From assembly GCA_035571875.1 (NCBI GenBank), contig DATNBR010000075.1, positions 1 to 13,308 of the forward strand: a DNA stretch of 13,308 nucleotides, written 5' to 3'. Shown piece by piece: positions 1 to 7,606 of the stretch; the stretch's first letter is position 1; every line of letters begins with the position of its first letter. The position numbers and the translations under genes are program-made. The notes under the pieces were generated by a model that worked only from the letters and a program-made list of their open reading frames with translations, was not told where the DNA came from and did no database searches. The stretch comes from Parafrigoribacterium_A sp035571875. Its GTDB lineage: Bacteria; Actinomycetota; Actinomycetes; Actinomycetales; Microbacteriaceae.

Positions 1-179
1 GTCGCAGCGGCGAACACCGGATCGAGATGCACCGGGTTTTTATCTCCCGAGAGCTCGGCGAAGGCGGCCACCTCCTCCTGCGTGATCTGCCTCCACGACG
101 AGGGTCCGAACGACCGCCCCACCAGGGTGGGAAGCTCGTCGATCGGGGTGCTGAGACTATCCTCGGATCTCGGGGTCAT
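1..179 (-). CDS. MaoC-like dehydratase, N-terminal part (partial)
   Basis: The first 59 codons of a gene that runs off the left edge. The protein resembles MaoC / (R)-specific enoyl-CoA hydratases, hot-dog-fold enzymes that hydrate or dehydrate acyl-CoA thioesters. Residues 43-54 read LSGDKNPVHLDP, which matches the hydratase-2 signature; Asp46 and His51 would be the catalytic pair. The ATG at 177-179 is supported by a GAGGAG ribosome binding site at 188-193. The gene is divergent from the MarR regulator at 290, and an inverted repeat lies between them, so it is a likely regulatory target. The C-terminal half is not visible, so substrate class (fatty acid, mesaconyl or polyketide type) cannot be told. 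Confidence 0.85.
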   Translation of the reverse strand, partial: MTPRSEDSLSTPIDELPTLVGRSFGPSSWRQITQEEVAAFAELSGDKNPVHLDPVFAAA

Positions 180-215
180 GCGTCAAACTCCTCTGCGCCA
201 TTGCATTGCGGACTA

Positions 216-230
216 TTCAGGCTACCTGAA
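216..230. promoter_or_regulatory. Inverted repeat, probable MarR operator
   Basis: A perfect 6-bp inverted repeat, TTCAGG-CTA-CCTGAA, in the 110-bp gap between the divergent MaoC-like and MarR genes. MarR proteins usually bind such palindromes over their own divergent promoters. A second, off-centre pair (CCATTG at 198-203 and CAATGG at 232-237) surrounds it. Binding by the adjacent MarR is inference. Confidence 0.5.
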
Positions 231-289
231 ACAATGGCTCAAGTCGAGGACACTCGGCTGACTCGCATTCTGAGACGAACGGACGAGGC

Positions 290-769
290 ATGACCAACCC
301 GCGCACGGGCTACCCCGAGGGGTACCTCATCTATCTCGTCAAGCAGGTCGAGTCGGGACTGAGGCGACCGTTTGACGAGTACATCGCCGAGCAAGGCATC
401 AATACCGCGGGCTATACAGCGCTCACCGTGCTGCAGAGCAGGCCCGGAATCACCTCGTCGGAACTGGCCCGACGCTCGTTCGTTCGCGCCCAGACGATGG
501 CCGAGACCGTGACCGCCCTCATCGAGTCGCAGTTCGTGCGCCGCGAGAAGGATCCTGGTCACCGCCGTCAGTTCCTGCTCTACATCACCGAGCTCGGCAG
601 AGAGCGGGTCACGGCGCTCGCACCACACGTCATGCGACTCGAGTCTCAGATGACGCAGGCACTCGGCGACGGCGAGACCGCGGAGCTCGTGCGCGTGCTC
701 CGCGCGTGCCGCGACGCGCTCGTCGAACTGTCGCGCACGCCCTCGGACGCGGGCGAGCTCGGGGCCTAG
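290..769 (+). CDS. MarR family transcriptional regulator
   Basis: A 159-residue winged helix-turn-helix regulator of normal MarR length. Helices around residues 55-80 (SELARRSFVRAQTMAETVTA) form the DNA-binding motif, and the wing is at 86-100 with the family pattern D-P-G-H-R-R followed by a beta strand. MarR dimers usually repress divergent genes and release DNA when a small, often aromatic or acyl, ligand binds. The start is the ATG at 290, preceded by a GACGAGG-type ribosome binding site at about 280-286. It is divergent from the MaoC-like gene, with a palindrome between them. Its TAG stop lies in a CTAG shared with the stop of the opposite-strand gene at 766. The ligand is unknown. Confidence 0.9.
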   Translation: MTNPRTGYPEGYLIYLVKQVESGLRRPFDEYIAEQGINTAGYTALTVLQSRPGITSSELARRSFVRAQTMAETVTALIESQFVRREKDPGHRRQFLLYITELGRERVTALAPHVMRLESQMTQALGDGETAELVRVLRACRDALVELSRTPSDAGELGA

Positions 770-1197
770 TGCACCGGCGCGACCCGCTGCGCCGCCGTGA
801 CGACCGTCGCGACGACGACCAGGTGCATGAGCGCGAGGGCGAGCACGGCCAGCGGCGACGAGTCGGGAATGAAGCCGGTCACCAGCAGCACGGTGTCGGG
901 CACCAACGACAGCACGGTGAGCACGGGAACGAGCACGCGCAGCACGGAGGCGGGCTTGGCGGCACGCGAGCGCACCGTGCGCCATCCGAGGTATGCGAGC
1001 GCGTAGGCGATCACCGTCAGCGGCGCGAAGACGTAGATGGCGAGCGGCTTGAAGTCCGCGTTGGCTCCCGCCGCGATCGCGATCGTCGCGATGGCCCAGT
1101 TGATGCCGACGGCGACGAGTGCCCCGGCGATGAGCAGCAGGGATCTGGATGCCGCGGACAGGCGTGATCGCGGTTTCGACTTCGACATCGTGGTCAT
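766..1197 (-). CDS. DUF6069-type four-helix membrane protein
   Basis: A 143-residue protein with a short basic N-terminus (residues 1-16, rich in Lys, Arg and Ser) and four hydrophobic segments at roughly 20-45, 50-70, 83-107 and 113-136. The last segment, with MHLVVVATVV, resembles the DUF6069 family of small actinobacterial membrane proteins, whose function is not known. The ATG at 1195-1197 has an AGGAGAGG ribosome binding site at 1205-1212, 7 nt away; an ATG three codons later is a weaker alternative. The gene converges on the MarR gene with a 4-nt stop-codon overlap and is divergent from the GMC oxidoreductase gene. A much longer minus-strand frame covers the same region but has low-complexity Arg/Ala-rich sequence and is a shadow. 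Confidence 0.8.
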   Translation of the reverse strand: MTTMSKSKPRSRLSAASRSLLLIAGALVAVGINWAIATIAIAAGANADFKPLAIYVFAPLTVIAYALAYLGWRTVRSRAAKPASVLRVLVPVLTVLSLVPDTVLLVTGFIPDSSPLAVLALALMHLVVVATVVTAAQRVAPVH

Positions 1198-1316
1198 GGC
1201 GGGCCCTCTCCTGAGCGTCGGGACGAGGTTCGTCCCCTTCCGATAGGGCCGAAGCTATTGCCCCTGATCGAGCACTGTCGAGGAATTCTGCGGTACTTAC
1301 GCCGAATGTCGTAGCC

Positions 1317-1343
1317 CCCTCGCGAGGGCTACTCCCGCGGGAG
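1317..1343. promoter_or_regulatory. Twin 12-bp palindromes in a divergent promoter region
   Basis: Two perfect 12-bp palindromes, CCCTCGCGAGGG (1317-1328) and CTCCCGCGGGAG (1332-1343), are separated by 3 bp, so their centres are 15 bp apart. They lie in the 229-bp gap between the DUF6069 gene and the GMC oxidoreductase gene, upstream of a TATCCT -10-like hexamer at 1378-1383. They could be operators. Short GC palindromes are commoner in GC-rich DNA, so the functional call is tentative. Confidence 0.3.
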
Positions 1344-1426
1344 CAGGTGGTGGCGAGCGCACTCATCGCCCGCGCGGTATCCTCGACCAACTTCGTCGGA
1401 GCTGTGATCAAGGGAGAACAGGCGAT

Positions 1427-3553
1427 ATGAGGTCCGTCGAGAGCGACTGGTCGAACGACGCACTACTGCGGGCGATCGTGGAACGCATGCTGCCGGCCGA
1501 CGGCTTCCCCTCCGGCGCCGAGGCGGGAGTGGTCGATTTCATCGCCGGTCAGTTCGCCACAGACCTCAGCGACCGGATGCGCGCCCTCGCGCTCGCCATC
1601 GACGCCATCGACGCGGAGGCCATCGCCAGAGGCGGCGTGCCATTCGAAAGCATGACGCAGCCCGACCAGGATGAGCTCCTGCGCGCCCTCGCCGCGGAAA
1701 GCGGCTTGGCCGAGGCGATTGATCTGCTCGCACTACTGTGCGCGGAGGGTTACTACGCGGCGCGCAGCGCAGACGGCTCCGCACCGGCGGGCTGGGCGCC
1801 TACCGGATTCCGCGTGCTGCCCGTGGGTGCACGGTGGCCCAGCCCCGAGCCGGTGGTCCGTCCGACGCTCGACTTCGACGAGACCGCAGCGCGCTACGAC
1901 GCCGTGATCGTCGGCGCAGGTGCGGGCGGTGCGGCGGCGGCGCAGGTGCTCGCGGAGGCCGGCATGTCGGTGCTGCTCGTCGAACGCGGCGAGTCCCTGT
2001 CGTCCGAGGAGCTGCCGCTCGATCTGCTGCGCAGCGAGCGTTCCATCTCCGGCCTGCCGACGAGAACGGGCGCGGATCCGGTGGGCGACCCCCGCGTGGT
2101 CGAGACGTCCGTCGGAAGGCAGACAGTGTATCCGCCCGACCCGCGCTGGAGCGCGAACGCGATGGCGGTCGGCGGCGGCACCCGCGTGTTCGGTGCGCAG
2201 ACCTGGCGCTTCAGCCCCGAGGACTTCCGGATGGCGTCGACCTACGGCGTTCCCGACGGCAGTTCGCTCGCTGACTGGCCGCTCTCCTACGACGAGCTCG
2301 AGCCCTGGTATGACCGCGCGGAGCAGGAACTCGGAGTGGCGGGCGAGCAGGGGCATGATCGCTTCGCCGGCCCGCGCGCGCGGGACTACCCGATGCCACC
2401 GCAGGCGCAGACCCTGGATGGCTCGGTGCTGGCCGCGGGTGCCGTTCGGCTCGGCCTGCGCACGGGTCCGGTGCCGCTCGCGATCAACTCGGTGCCGCAC
2501 AACGGTCGCCCGGCGTGCGTGCGGTGCGCGCTCTGCGTGGGATACGCCTGCCACGCCGCGGCGAAGAACGGCTCTTTCAACACCGCGCTCCCCCGTGCGA
2601 TCGCCACCGGCCGCTGTGCGATGCTCACGCGGGTGACGGCGCAGCGCATCCTCACCGACGCCGCCGGCACCGCGGTGGGCGTGAGTCTGGTCGCGCAGGA
2701 GGGCGGTGCCGTTCGACGCCGCGAGGTGTTCGCCGACCGGATCGTGGTGGCCGCCGGTGCCATCGAGACGGCCCGCTTGCTGCTCAACAGCGCGCACGAT
2801 CGCGAGCCGGATGGCCTCGGCAACGCGCACGACCAGGTGGGCCGCAACCTGCAGGCGCACGTGTACGCGGGTGCCGTCTCCCTCTTCGATGAGGTCGTTC
2901 AAGACGGTCTCGGCCCGGGCCCCTCGATCTCCACCACCGACTTCCGCCACGGGGTGCCCGGCATCATCGGCGGCGGCATGATCGCCAACGACTTCGTGCC
3001 CACGCCGCTCACCGTCTGGCACACGCTCTCGACGCTCGGGGTTATCGACCGCTTTGGCGCCGACAGCAAGCGTGGCATGCGCGAATTCCTGTCGCGGATG
3101 CTGATGGTCTTCGGCCCGATCCAGGAGATCCCGAACCCCGAGTCACGCGTGCGAGTGGATCCGGAGGTGCGCGACCGCTTCGGTTCGCCCGTCGCGCTCC
3201 TCAGCGGCGACATCCACCCGGAGGACCGTCGCGCGGCGAGCATGCTCGCCGACCGCGCCGCCGAGTGGCTCGAGGCGAGCGGTGCGGCTCGAGTCTTCCG
3301 GATGAACGCGGACGAGCGTCCGGAGGGACCGAGCGGTGGGCAGCACCAGGCCGGCACCTGCCGCATGGGTGACGACCCGAGCACCTCCGTGACCGACCGC
3401 TGGGGTCGCGTCTGGGGACATCCGAACCTGCTGATCGCCGATGGCTCGGTGCACGTGACGAACGGCGGAGTGAACCCGGTGCTCACGATCATGGCGCTCG
3501 CCTACCGCAACGCGACGAAGCTCGCAGAAGAGTGGCGCGCCGAGCGCGACTAG
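1427..3553 (+). CDS. GMC family oxidoreductase with fused gluconate 2-dehydrogenase subunit 3-like region
   Basis: A 708-residue FAD-dependent alcohol or sugar oxidoreductase. Residues 1 to about 135 resemble gluconate 2-dehydrogenase subunit 3, normally a separate small subunit. The Rossmann FAD motif VGAGAGG is at 162-168, a second flavin-contact loop GGGTRVFG is at 249-256, and the C-terminal GMC domain holds His640 (HQAGTCRMG) and Asn683 (GGVNPVLT), the expected catalytic pair. Cys364, 367, 370 and 375 form a cluster that could hold an Fe-S centre, as reported for FAD glucose dehydrogenases. No signal peptide or membrane anchor is visible and no cytochrome subunit is nearby, so it may be cytoplasmic. 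The ATG start follows AGGGAGAA at 1411-1418. Substrate is unknown: gluconate, other polyols or sterol-like alcohols are possible. Confidence 0.88.
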   Translation: MRSVESDWSNDALLRAIVERMLPADGFPSGAEAGVVDFIAGQFATDLSDRMRALALAIDAIDAEAIARGGVPFESMTQPDQDELLRALAAESGLAEAIDLLALLCAEGYYAARSADGSAPAGWAPTGFRVLPVGARWPSPEPVVRPTLDFDETAARYDAVIVGAGAGGAAAAQVLAEAGMSVLLVERGESLSSEELPLDLLRSERSISGLPTRTGADPVGDPRVVETSVGRQTVYPPDPRWSANAMAVGGGTRVFGAQTWRFSPEDFRMASTYGVPDGSSLADWPLSYDELEPWYDRAEQELGVAGEQGHDRFAGPRARDYPMPPQAQTLDGSVLAAGAVRLGLRTGPVPLAINSVPHNGRPACVRCALCVGYACHAAAKNGSFNTALPRAIATGRCAMLTRVTAQRILTDAAGTAVGVSLVAQEGGAVRRREVFADRIVVAAGAIETARLLLNSAHDREPDGLGNAHDQVGRNLQAHVYAGAVSLFDEVVQDGLGPGPSISTTDFRHGVPGIIGGGMIANDFVPTPLTVWHTLSTLGVIDRFGADSKRGMREFLSRMLMVFGPIQEIPNPESRVRVDPEVRDRFGSPVALLSGDIHPEDRRAASMLADRAAEWLEASGAARVFRMNADERPEGPSGGQHQAGTCRMGDDPSTSVTDRWGRVWGHPNLLIADGSVHVTNGGVNPVLTIMALAYRNATKLAEEWRAERD

Positions 3554-5091
3554 TGGTGGTGTCCCGCGTCGGGGCCCATGCTCATCGGTGGTTCGCTCCC
3601 CTCGGCGGTGATGACGTATTGGGCCATCATCCCTTGGTCCTCGTGCCAGAGCAGGTGGCAGTGATACATATAGGGCGTCATCCCGTCGACGTATCGGCTG
3701 AACGGCACGATCAGCTCGGCGACTGCCCGGGGTGCGATGAACACGGTGTCCTTCCGACCGGAGTCCTTGGCCTGCGGCGGGCGAGCGTTCATCGAGTGCA
3801 CGTGGAACTGGCTGCCATGGATGTGGAAGTTGTGCGCGCGGCTCGAGGTGTTGGTCACCGTCCATCTCTCGACCGCGCCCGCGGCCACGACCGTGTCGAT
3901 CCGGTCCATGTCCATGGTGCGACCGTTGATGGTCGTGTCGCCGAGCGTGAAATGTCGATCGACCACGACATCCGTGAGTGAAGGTGGTGCGACCGCGGGG
4001 AGCGACCGCGGAACGGCGTGGCCCTGACCACGGGCAGAAGCGCCCGTGATGCGCAGGATGTCGAGGTGGTCCTCCGCACCCGAGTCGATGTTGTCGCCCG
4101 CGCTCATTCCAAGGTCATATGGGGCGGAGCGCAACACGATGTCGGCGCCCTTCGGAACGCGCACGAGGATCTCGGCGCGCTCGGCGGGCGAGAGCAGGAG
4201 CGACTTCAGCGATCTGGGCGTCGCGAGCAGGCCACCGTCTGTTCCGACGAGCAGGAACGGGTCTGCCGTCGAGAGTTCGAGGTTGTAGCAACGCGCGGTC
4301 GATGCGTTGAGAATGCGGAATCGCACGAGCGTCGTCGTGGCACTGAACCGAGCGTGGTGTGTGCCGTTGACCACGACCGTGTTGCCTATCCGGCCGATCG
4401 GCGACTGGGTCGGTGTTCCCACCTGCGAACCGCCGGGCACGACTGTCACGTCCTGCAGGATGAGGGGAATGTCATCGACGCCGTACTCGGCGGGCAACCG
4501 CGCCTCGGTTGCGGGGTCATCGACAAGGAAGAGCCCGGCGAGTCCGCGCCCGACCTGCAGTTCGGTCTGTCCGTGAGGATGCGGGTGATACCAGAGCGTC
4601 GCTGCGGGCTGGTCGATGCGCCAGGCTGCGGTCCAGGTGGCTCCCGGGATGATCGTCTGGTGCGGTGTTCCGTCCTGACTGGCGGGCAGAATCATGCCGT
4701 GCCAATGCGCGGTGGTCGGCAGCTCCATGCGGTTCGTGACGTGCATGCGCACCCGCTCGCCCCTCGTGGCGCGAATCGTGGGGCCGAGGTAGGCACCGTT
4801 GAATCCCATGGTGGCGAAGGACACCCCCGGAACGAGCTCGGTCGCACCCTGCTGCGCACTGAGTCTGAACACTCGTTCGTCGCCCACGCGCTCCGAGGGA
4901 AGCAGCGGCGGAATCGCCAGCGGTGACGAGAACGAGCTGCCCTCGTTGCGCGGAATGCCATCGGTGATCCACCACCCGCCGACTCCGACCATGGCAAGGC
5001 CACCGAGGCCGAGCAGCGCGGTCCGCCGACTGATCCGAAGCGGCCCGGGGCCATCTGGTTCGGGCTGCACCGCGGGAGACTCGGTGCTCAT
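3550..5091 (-). CDS. Tat-exported multicopper oxidase (CueO/laccase-like)
   Basis: A 513-residue three-domain multicopper oxidase. A twin-arginine signal (SRRTALL, residues 21-27, followed by a hydrophobic stretch to about 41) sends the folded enzyme outside the cytoplasm. All four copper-binding blocks are present: HWHG at 129-132, WYHPHPHG at 167-174, HNFHIHG at 420-426, and HCHLLWHEDQGM at 477-488 with Cys478 and axial Met488 for the type 1 site. These enzymes oxidise Cu(I), Fe(II), Mn(II) or phenols while reducing O2 to water. The tail ends in three His and contains Met residues, possibly a metal-loading feature. It is the last gene of the ArsR-SulP operon. Its ATG overlaps the SulP stop (ATGA) and has no strong ribosome binding site, so translational coupling is likely. 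Copper tolerance is plausible but not shown. Confidence 0.92.
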   Translation of the reverse strand: MSTESPAVQPEPDGPGPLRISRRTALLGLGGLAMVGVGGWWITDGIPRNEGSSFSSPLAIPPLLPSERVGDERVFRLSAQQGATELVPGVSFATMGFNGAYLGPTIRATRGERVRMHVTNRMELPTTAHWHGMILPASQDGTPHQTIIPGATWTAAWRIDQPAATLWYHPHPHGQTELQVGRGLAGLFLVDDPATEARLPAEYGVDDIPLILQDVTVVPGGSQVGTPTQSPIGRIGNTVVVNGTHHARFSATTTLVRFRILNASTARCYNLELSTADPFLLVGTDGGLLATPRSLKSLLLSPAERAEILVRVPKGADIVLRSAPYDLGMSAGDNIDSGAEDHLDILRITGASARGQGHAVPRSLPAVAPPSLTDVVVDRHFTLGDTTINGRTMDMDRIDTVVAAGAVERWTVTNTSSRAHNFHIHGSQFHVHSMNARPPQAKDSGRKDTVFIAPRAVAELIVPFSRYVDGMTPYMYHCHLLWHEDQGMMAQYVITAEGSEPPMSMGPDAGHHH

Positions 5092-6740
5092 GTGCGCGTC
5101 GCAGCGGCACGCCGGATGTGCGACCGCGCGTGATCGACGGCCGGCGCCAGTTCGGCAAACAGGTGGTTCGAGTGCCGCAGCGAACCGATGACGCCGAGCC
5201 GATCGAGGAGCTGGAGGTGTTCCGGCCGCACGCCCTTGATGAGCACCGTGACACCACGCTGCTCAAGAGCGGTGACGAGTTCGCTCAGCGTATGCGCACC
5301 GGTTGCGTCTATGAGCTGCAGCTGTGACAGTCGCAGGATCACCACCTCGGTGCCGCGATGGCCGGCGATGCGCTCGAGCAGACGCTCGGCCGCGCCGAAG
5401 AACAACGAACCGTCGATCCGGAAGAGGGCGATCCGTTCATCGCCGGACTGCGGCTCGCCCGGCAGTTCCTCGCGATGCACGCCGCTCGCGGTGCTCAGTG
5501 CCCTCAGGGCGAAGAACGCGGCGACGGCGATTCCTATGCCGACCGCGACGATGAGATCGAAACTCACCGTGATGATCGCGGTTACGACGAAGACGACAGC
5601 ATCCGATCTCGTGGATCGCACCACCAGTCGGATCACTCTCGGAGACACCATCCTCGCCGCGGTCACCATCAGGACACCCGACAGTGCTGCGAGCGGGATG
5701 AAGGCGACGACATTTGCGGCGAGGTAGACCACGAACAGCAGGGCGAGGGCGTGGACGACGGCGGCGAGACGGGTTCGCGCGCCGGAACGCAGGTTGACGG
5801 CCGTGCGCGCAATCGCGCCGGTCGCAGGCATACCGCCGAAGAACCCCGAGACGATCGAGGCCAGGCCCTGACCGACCAGCTCACGATCCGCGTTGTACGG
5901 CCCGGTGTCTGCCATCGACGCGGCGACCCTGGCGGACAGCAGGGACTCGATAGCGGCCAGGGCGGCCACGGCGAAAGCTGGACCCACGAGCCCAGCGAGG
6001 CCGGCCAGGTCTACGCCGGGCAGGGATGGCGCCGGCAACGAGTGCGGCAGCTCACCGATCGTCGCGAGCGGAAGGCCCAGGAGTGCGGCTGCCGCGGTCA
6101 CGACGACGATCGCGATGAAGGATGCAGGCAGGCGCCCACTCACCCGCCCCAGAACCAGCATCACGAGAACCACAACCGCGACGACCGCGACAGGAACCAG
6201 CGCGGTTGGCCAGCCCGCCGCCACGATCGACTCCACCGCCGCCGCCACCGCATTCGTGCTGCGGCCCGAACCGCTCAAGCCGACCGCGGCCGGCACCTGC
6301 TGCAGGAAGATGATGATGCCGATGCCGATGGTGAAGCCCTCGATCACCGGCCAGGGAATGTAACTCACGGTGCGGCCGAGGCGCAGGACACCGGCGACCA
6401 GGACGATGACGCCGGCGAACAGGCTGACGATTGCCACAGCTCCGACACCGTGGCTGGCGACGATCGGCGCGAGCACCACGACCATCGCGCCGGTCGGGCC
6501 GGACACCTGCACATTGGACCCACCGAAGACCGCCGCGATCAGCCCCGCGACGATCGCGGTGACGAGGCCCGCTTCGGCTCCGGCGCCGGAACTGACTCCG
6601 AATGCCAGGGCGAGCGGCAATGCGACGATGCCGACCGTGACACCCGCGATGACATCGCCGCGCCAGCTCGAACGGAGCCCGCGGTAGTCTTCGGCGCGAG
6701 GCAGCAGGGCGCTGAAAGAGGCGCGGGCGGGCCTGCTCAT
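5088..6740 (-). CDS. SulP family inorganic anion transporter with STAS domain
   Basis: A 550-residue SulP/SLC26-type permease. The hydrophobic region (about 28-415) has the expected multi-helix layout, with the conserved SGPTGAM motif at 80-86 that lies in the substrate-binding helix. A cytoplasmic STAS domain follows from about 435 to 535, with the DATG-containing turn typical of that fold. SulP proteins move sulfate, bicarbonate, molybdate or other anions, usually by H+ or Na+ symport or by exchange; the sequence does not show which. It is the middle gene of a three-gene operon, with 4-nt overlaps on both sides (ATGA with the ArsR stop, and with the multicopper oxidase start). Its placement behind an ArsR regulator suggests induction by a metal, an oxyanion or redox state, which is inference. 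Confidence 0.92.
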   Translation of the reverse strand: MSRPARASFSALLPRAEDYRGLRSSWRGDVIAGVTVGIVALPLALAFGVSSGAGAEAGLVTAIVAGLIAAVFGGSNVQVSGPTGAMVVVLAPIVASHGVGAVAIVSLFAGVIVLVAGVLRLGRTVSYIPWPVIEGFTIGIGIIIFLQQVPAAVGLSGSGRSTNAVAAAVESIVAAGWPTALVPVAVVAVVVLVMLVLGRVSGRLPASFIAIVVVTAAAALLGLPLATIGELPHSLPAPSLPGVDLAGLAGLVGPAFAVAALAAIESLLSARVAASMADTGPYNADRELVGQGLASIVSGFFGGMPATGAIARTAVNLRSGARTRLAAVVHALALLFVVYLAANVVAFIPLAALSGVLMVTAARMVSPRVIRLVVRSTRSDAVVFVVTAIITVSFDLIVAVGIGIAVAAFFALRALSTASGVHREELPGEPQSGDERIALFRIDGSLFFGAAERLLERIAGHRGTEVVILRLSQLQLIDATGAHTLSELVTALEQRGVTVLIKGVRPEHLQLLDRLGVIGSLRHSNHLFAELAPAVDHARSHIRRAAATRT

Positions 6741-7105
6741 GGAGCAGTGGGAATGATGGGCAGGTCGTCGACCGAGGTGAGCTGCTCCTGCGACACGCTG
6801 AGCACCTCGGAGAGCAGCTGCCTGGCGACCCGCAGCAATTCCGCGACCTGCGGGAAGGCGAGGCGATAGTAGACGATGCTCGCCCTGCGCTCGGAGAGGA
6901 CCAGCCGGTAGCGGCGCAGCACACCGAGATGCTGCGAGAGGTGCGAGGCCTCGAGACCGGTCTTCGCGAGCATTTCCGCGACCGAGGCCTCATCGCAGGC
7001 AGACAGAATCTCCAGAACACGGATGCGATACGGATGAGCGAGCCCCTTGAACAGGTTCGCTTTGATCTCGTAGAGCGGTCGCTCCTTGTCACCGAGCACG
7101 GTCAC
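6737..7105 (-). CDS. ArsR family transcriptional regulator
   Basis: A winged helix-turn-helix regulator of 122 codons from the GTG at 7103-7105. A second in-frame GTG at 7097-7099 is better placed, 7 nt after the GAGG at 7107-7110, giving 120 residues. The domain spans about 15-95, with the helix-turn-helix at 41-64 (SVAEMLAKTGLEASHLSQHL) and the beta wing at 68-82. The classical ELCVC metal site of arsenic/cadmium sensors is absent; only Cys37 is present. The signal may therefore not be a soft metal. It is the first gene of the ArsR-SulP-multicopper oxidase operon and overlaps the SulP start by 4 nt. It probably represses its own promoter through the repeat at 7149-7164. Confidence 0.88.
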   Translation of the reverse strand: MTVLGDKERPLYEIKANLFKGLAHPYRIRVLEILSACDEASVAEMLAKTGLEASHLSQHLGVLRRYRLVLSERRASIVYYRLAFPQVAELLRVARQLLSEVLSVSQEQLTSVDDLPIIPTAP

Positions 7106-7148
7106 ACCTCACGCTCGTCACCTCGTGTTTGTCGACTGAATAGATGGG

Positions 7149-7165
7149 ATGATAAATCCATCATA
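7149..7165 (-). promoter_or_regulatory. Probable promoter -10 and ArsR operator
   Basis: On the minus strand an inverted repeat ATGAT-N6-ATCAT spans 7149-7164, and its left arm overlaps a TATGAT hexamer (7160-7165) that looks like a -10 element for the arsR-sulP operon. A repressor on the repeat would block that -10. No convincing -35 is seen. A direct repeat TGTTCC-ACCC-TGTTCC lies just upstream at about 7179-7194. Confidence 0.45.
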
Positions 7166-7240
7166 TCGTGCGAGCCGGAACAGGGTGGAACACGATGGCC
7201 GAGACGAGGTGTCGCGGCGCCAAGTTAGAGAGGCAGCCGC

Positions 7241-7606
7241 GTGCTGCCACGAGAGAAGCGCTGGGTGGAGAAGCGGGGACCTTACTACAACACGAAAGCC
7301 CAGGTCAGGACGCTGGAGGCGCTGCTCGAGAAGCTCCCGAAGCTCGGCTCTCCTGAACCCAAACGACCCAGGCGACGCCCACCACGCACCGCCCGTCAGC
7401 TCGACACCGAGCAGACCCAGGAACTCATCGCCGCCTACCGGGCAGGGAGCACCGTCTACCAGTTCGGCATCGACCGCCGGACGGTCGGCAAGATCCTCAC
7501 CCGCAACGGGGTCCAGACCAAGCACCCAGGTCTAGGCCCCGCAGATGTCGACCAGGCCGCCCGTACCACGACGGGCGGTACACGATCAGCGGCAAGAAGC
7601 GACTGA
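7241..7606 (+). pseudogene. Resolvase-type helix-turn-helix protein, probable remnant
   Basis: A 121-codon frame from a GTG at 7241, just after an in-frame stop at 7226-7228. Residues 1-50 are basic and proline-rich. Residues about 51-95 resemble the DNA-binding region of serine recombinases and related small proteins (RQLDTEQTQELIAAYRAGST, then VYQFGIDRRTVGKIL, then RNGV). Family members normally read VYxLAxxFGIxRxTV, so about four residues appear lost between the two helices. After ADVDQAAR the sequence stops resembling the family, which suggests a frameshift or junction near 7560. No catalytic recombinase domain is present. It is probably a decayed mobile-element gene. An intact small HTH protein is the alternative. 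Confidence 0.5.

Noticed and set aside
239..1411. 390-codon minus-strand open frame over the MarR and DUF6069 genes
   Set aside because: It is Arg/Ala/His-rich without domain-like pattern, and it overlaps two recognisable genes with good ribosome binding sites. It is a GC-driven shadow.
1733..3022. 429-codon minus-strand open frame inside the GMC gene
   Set aside because: Low-complexity Arg/Gly/His composition opposite a gene with clear GMC motifs; a shadow frame.
5358..6869. 503-codon plus-strand open frame opposite SulP
   Set aside because: Made mostly of Asp, Arg, His and Gly, the mirror of hydrophobic codons on the other strand; the SulP/STAS motifs are on the minus strand.
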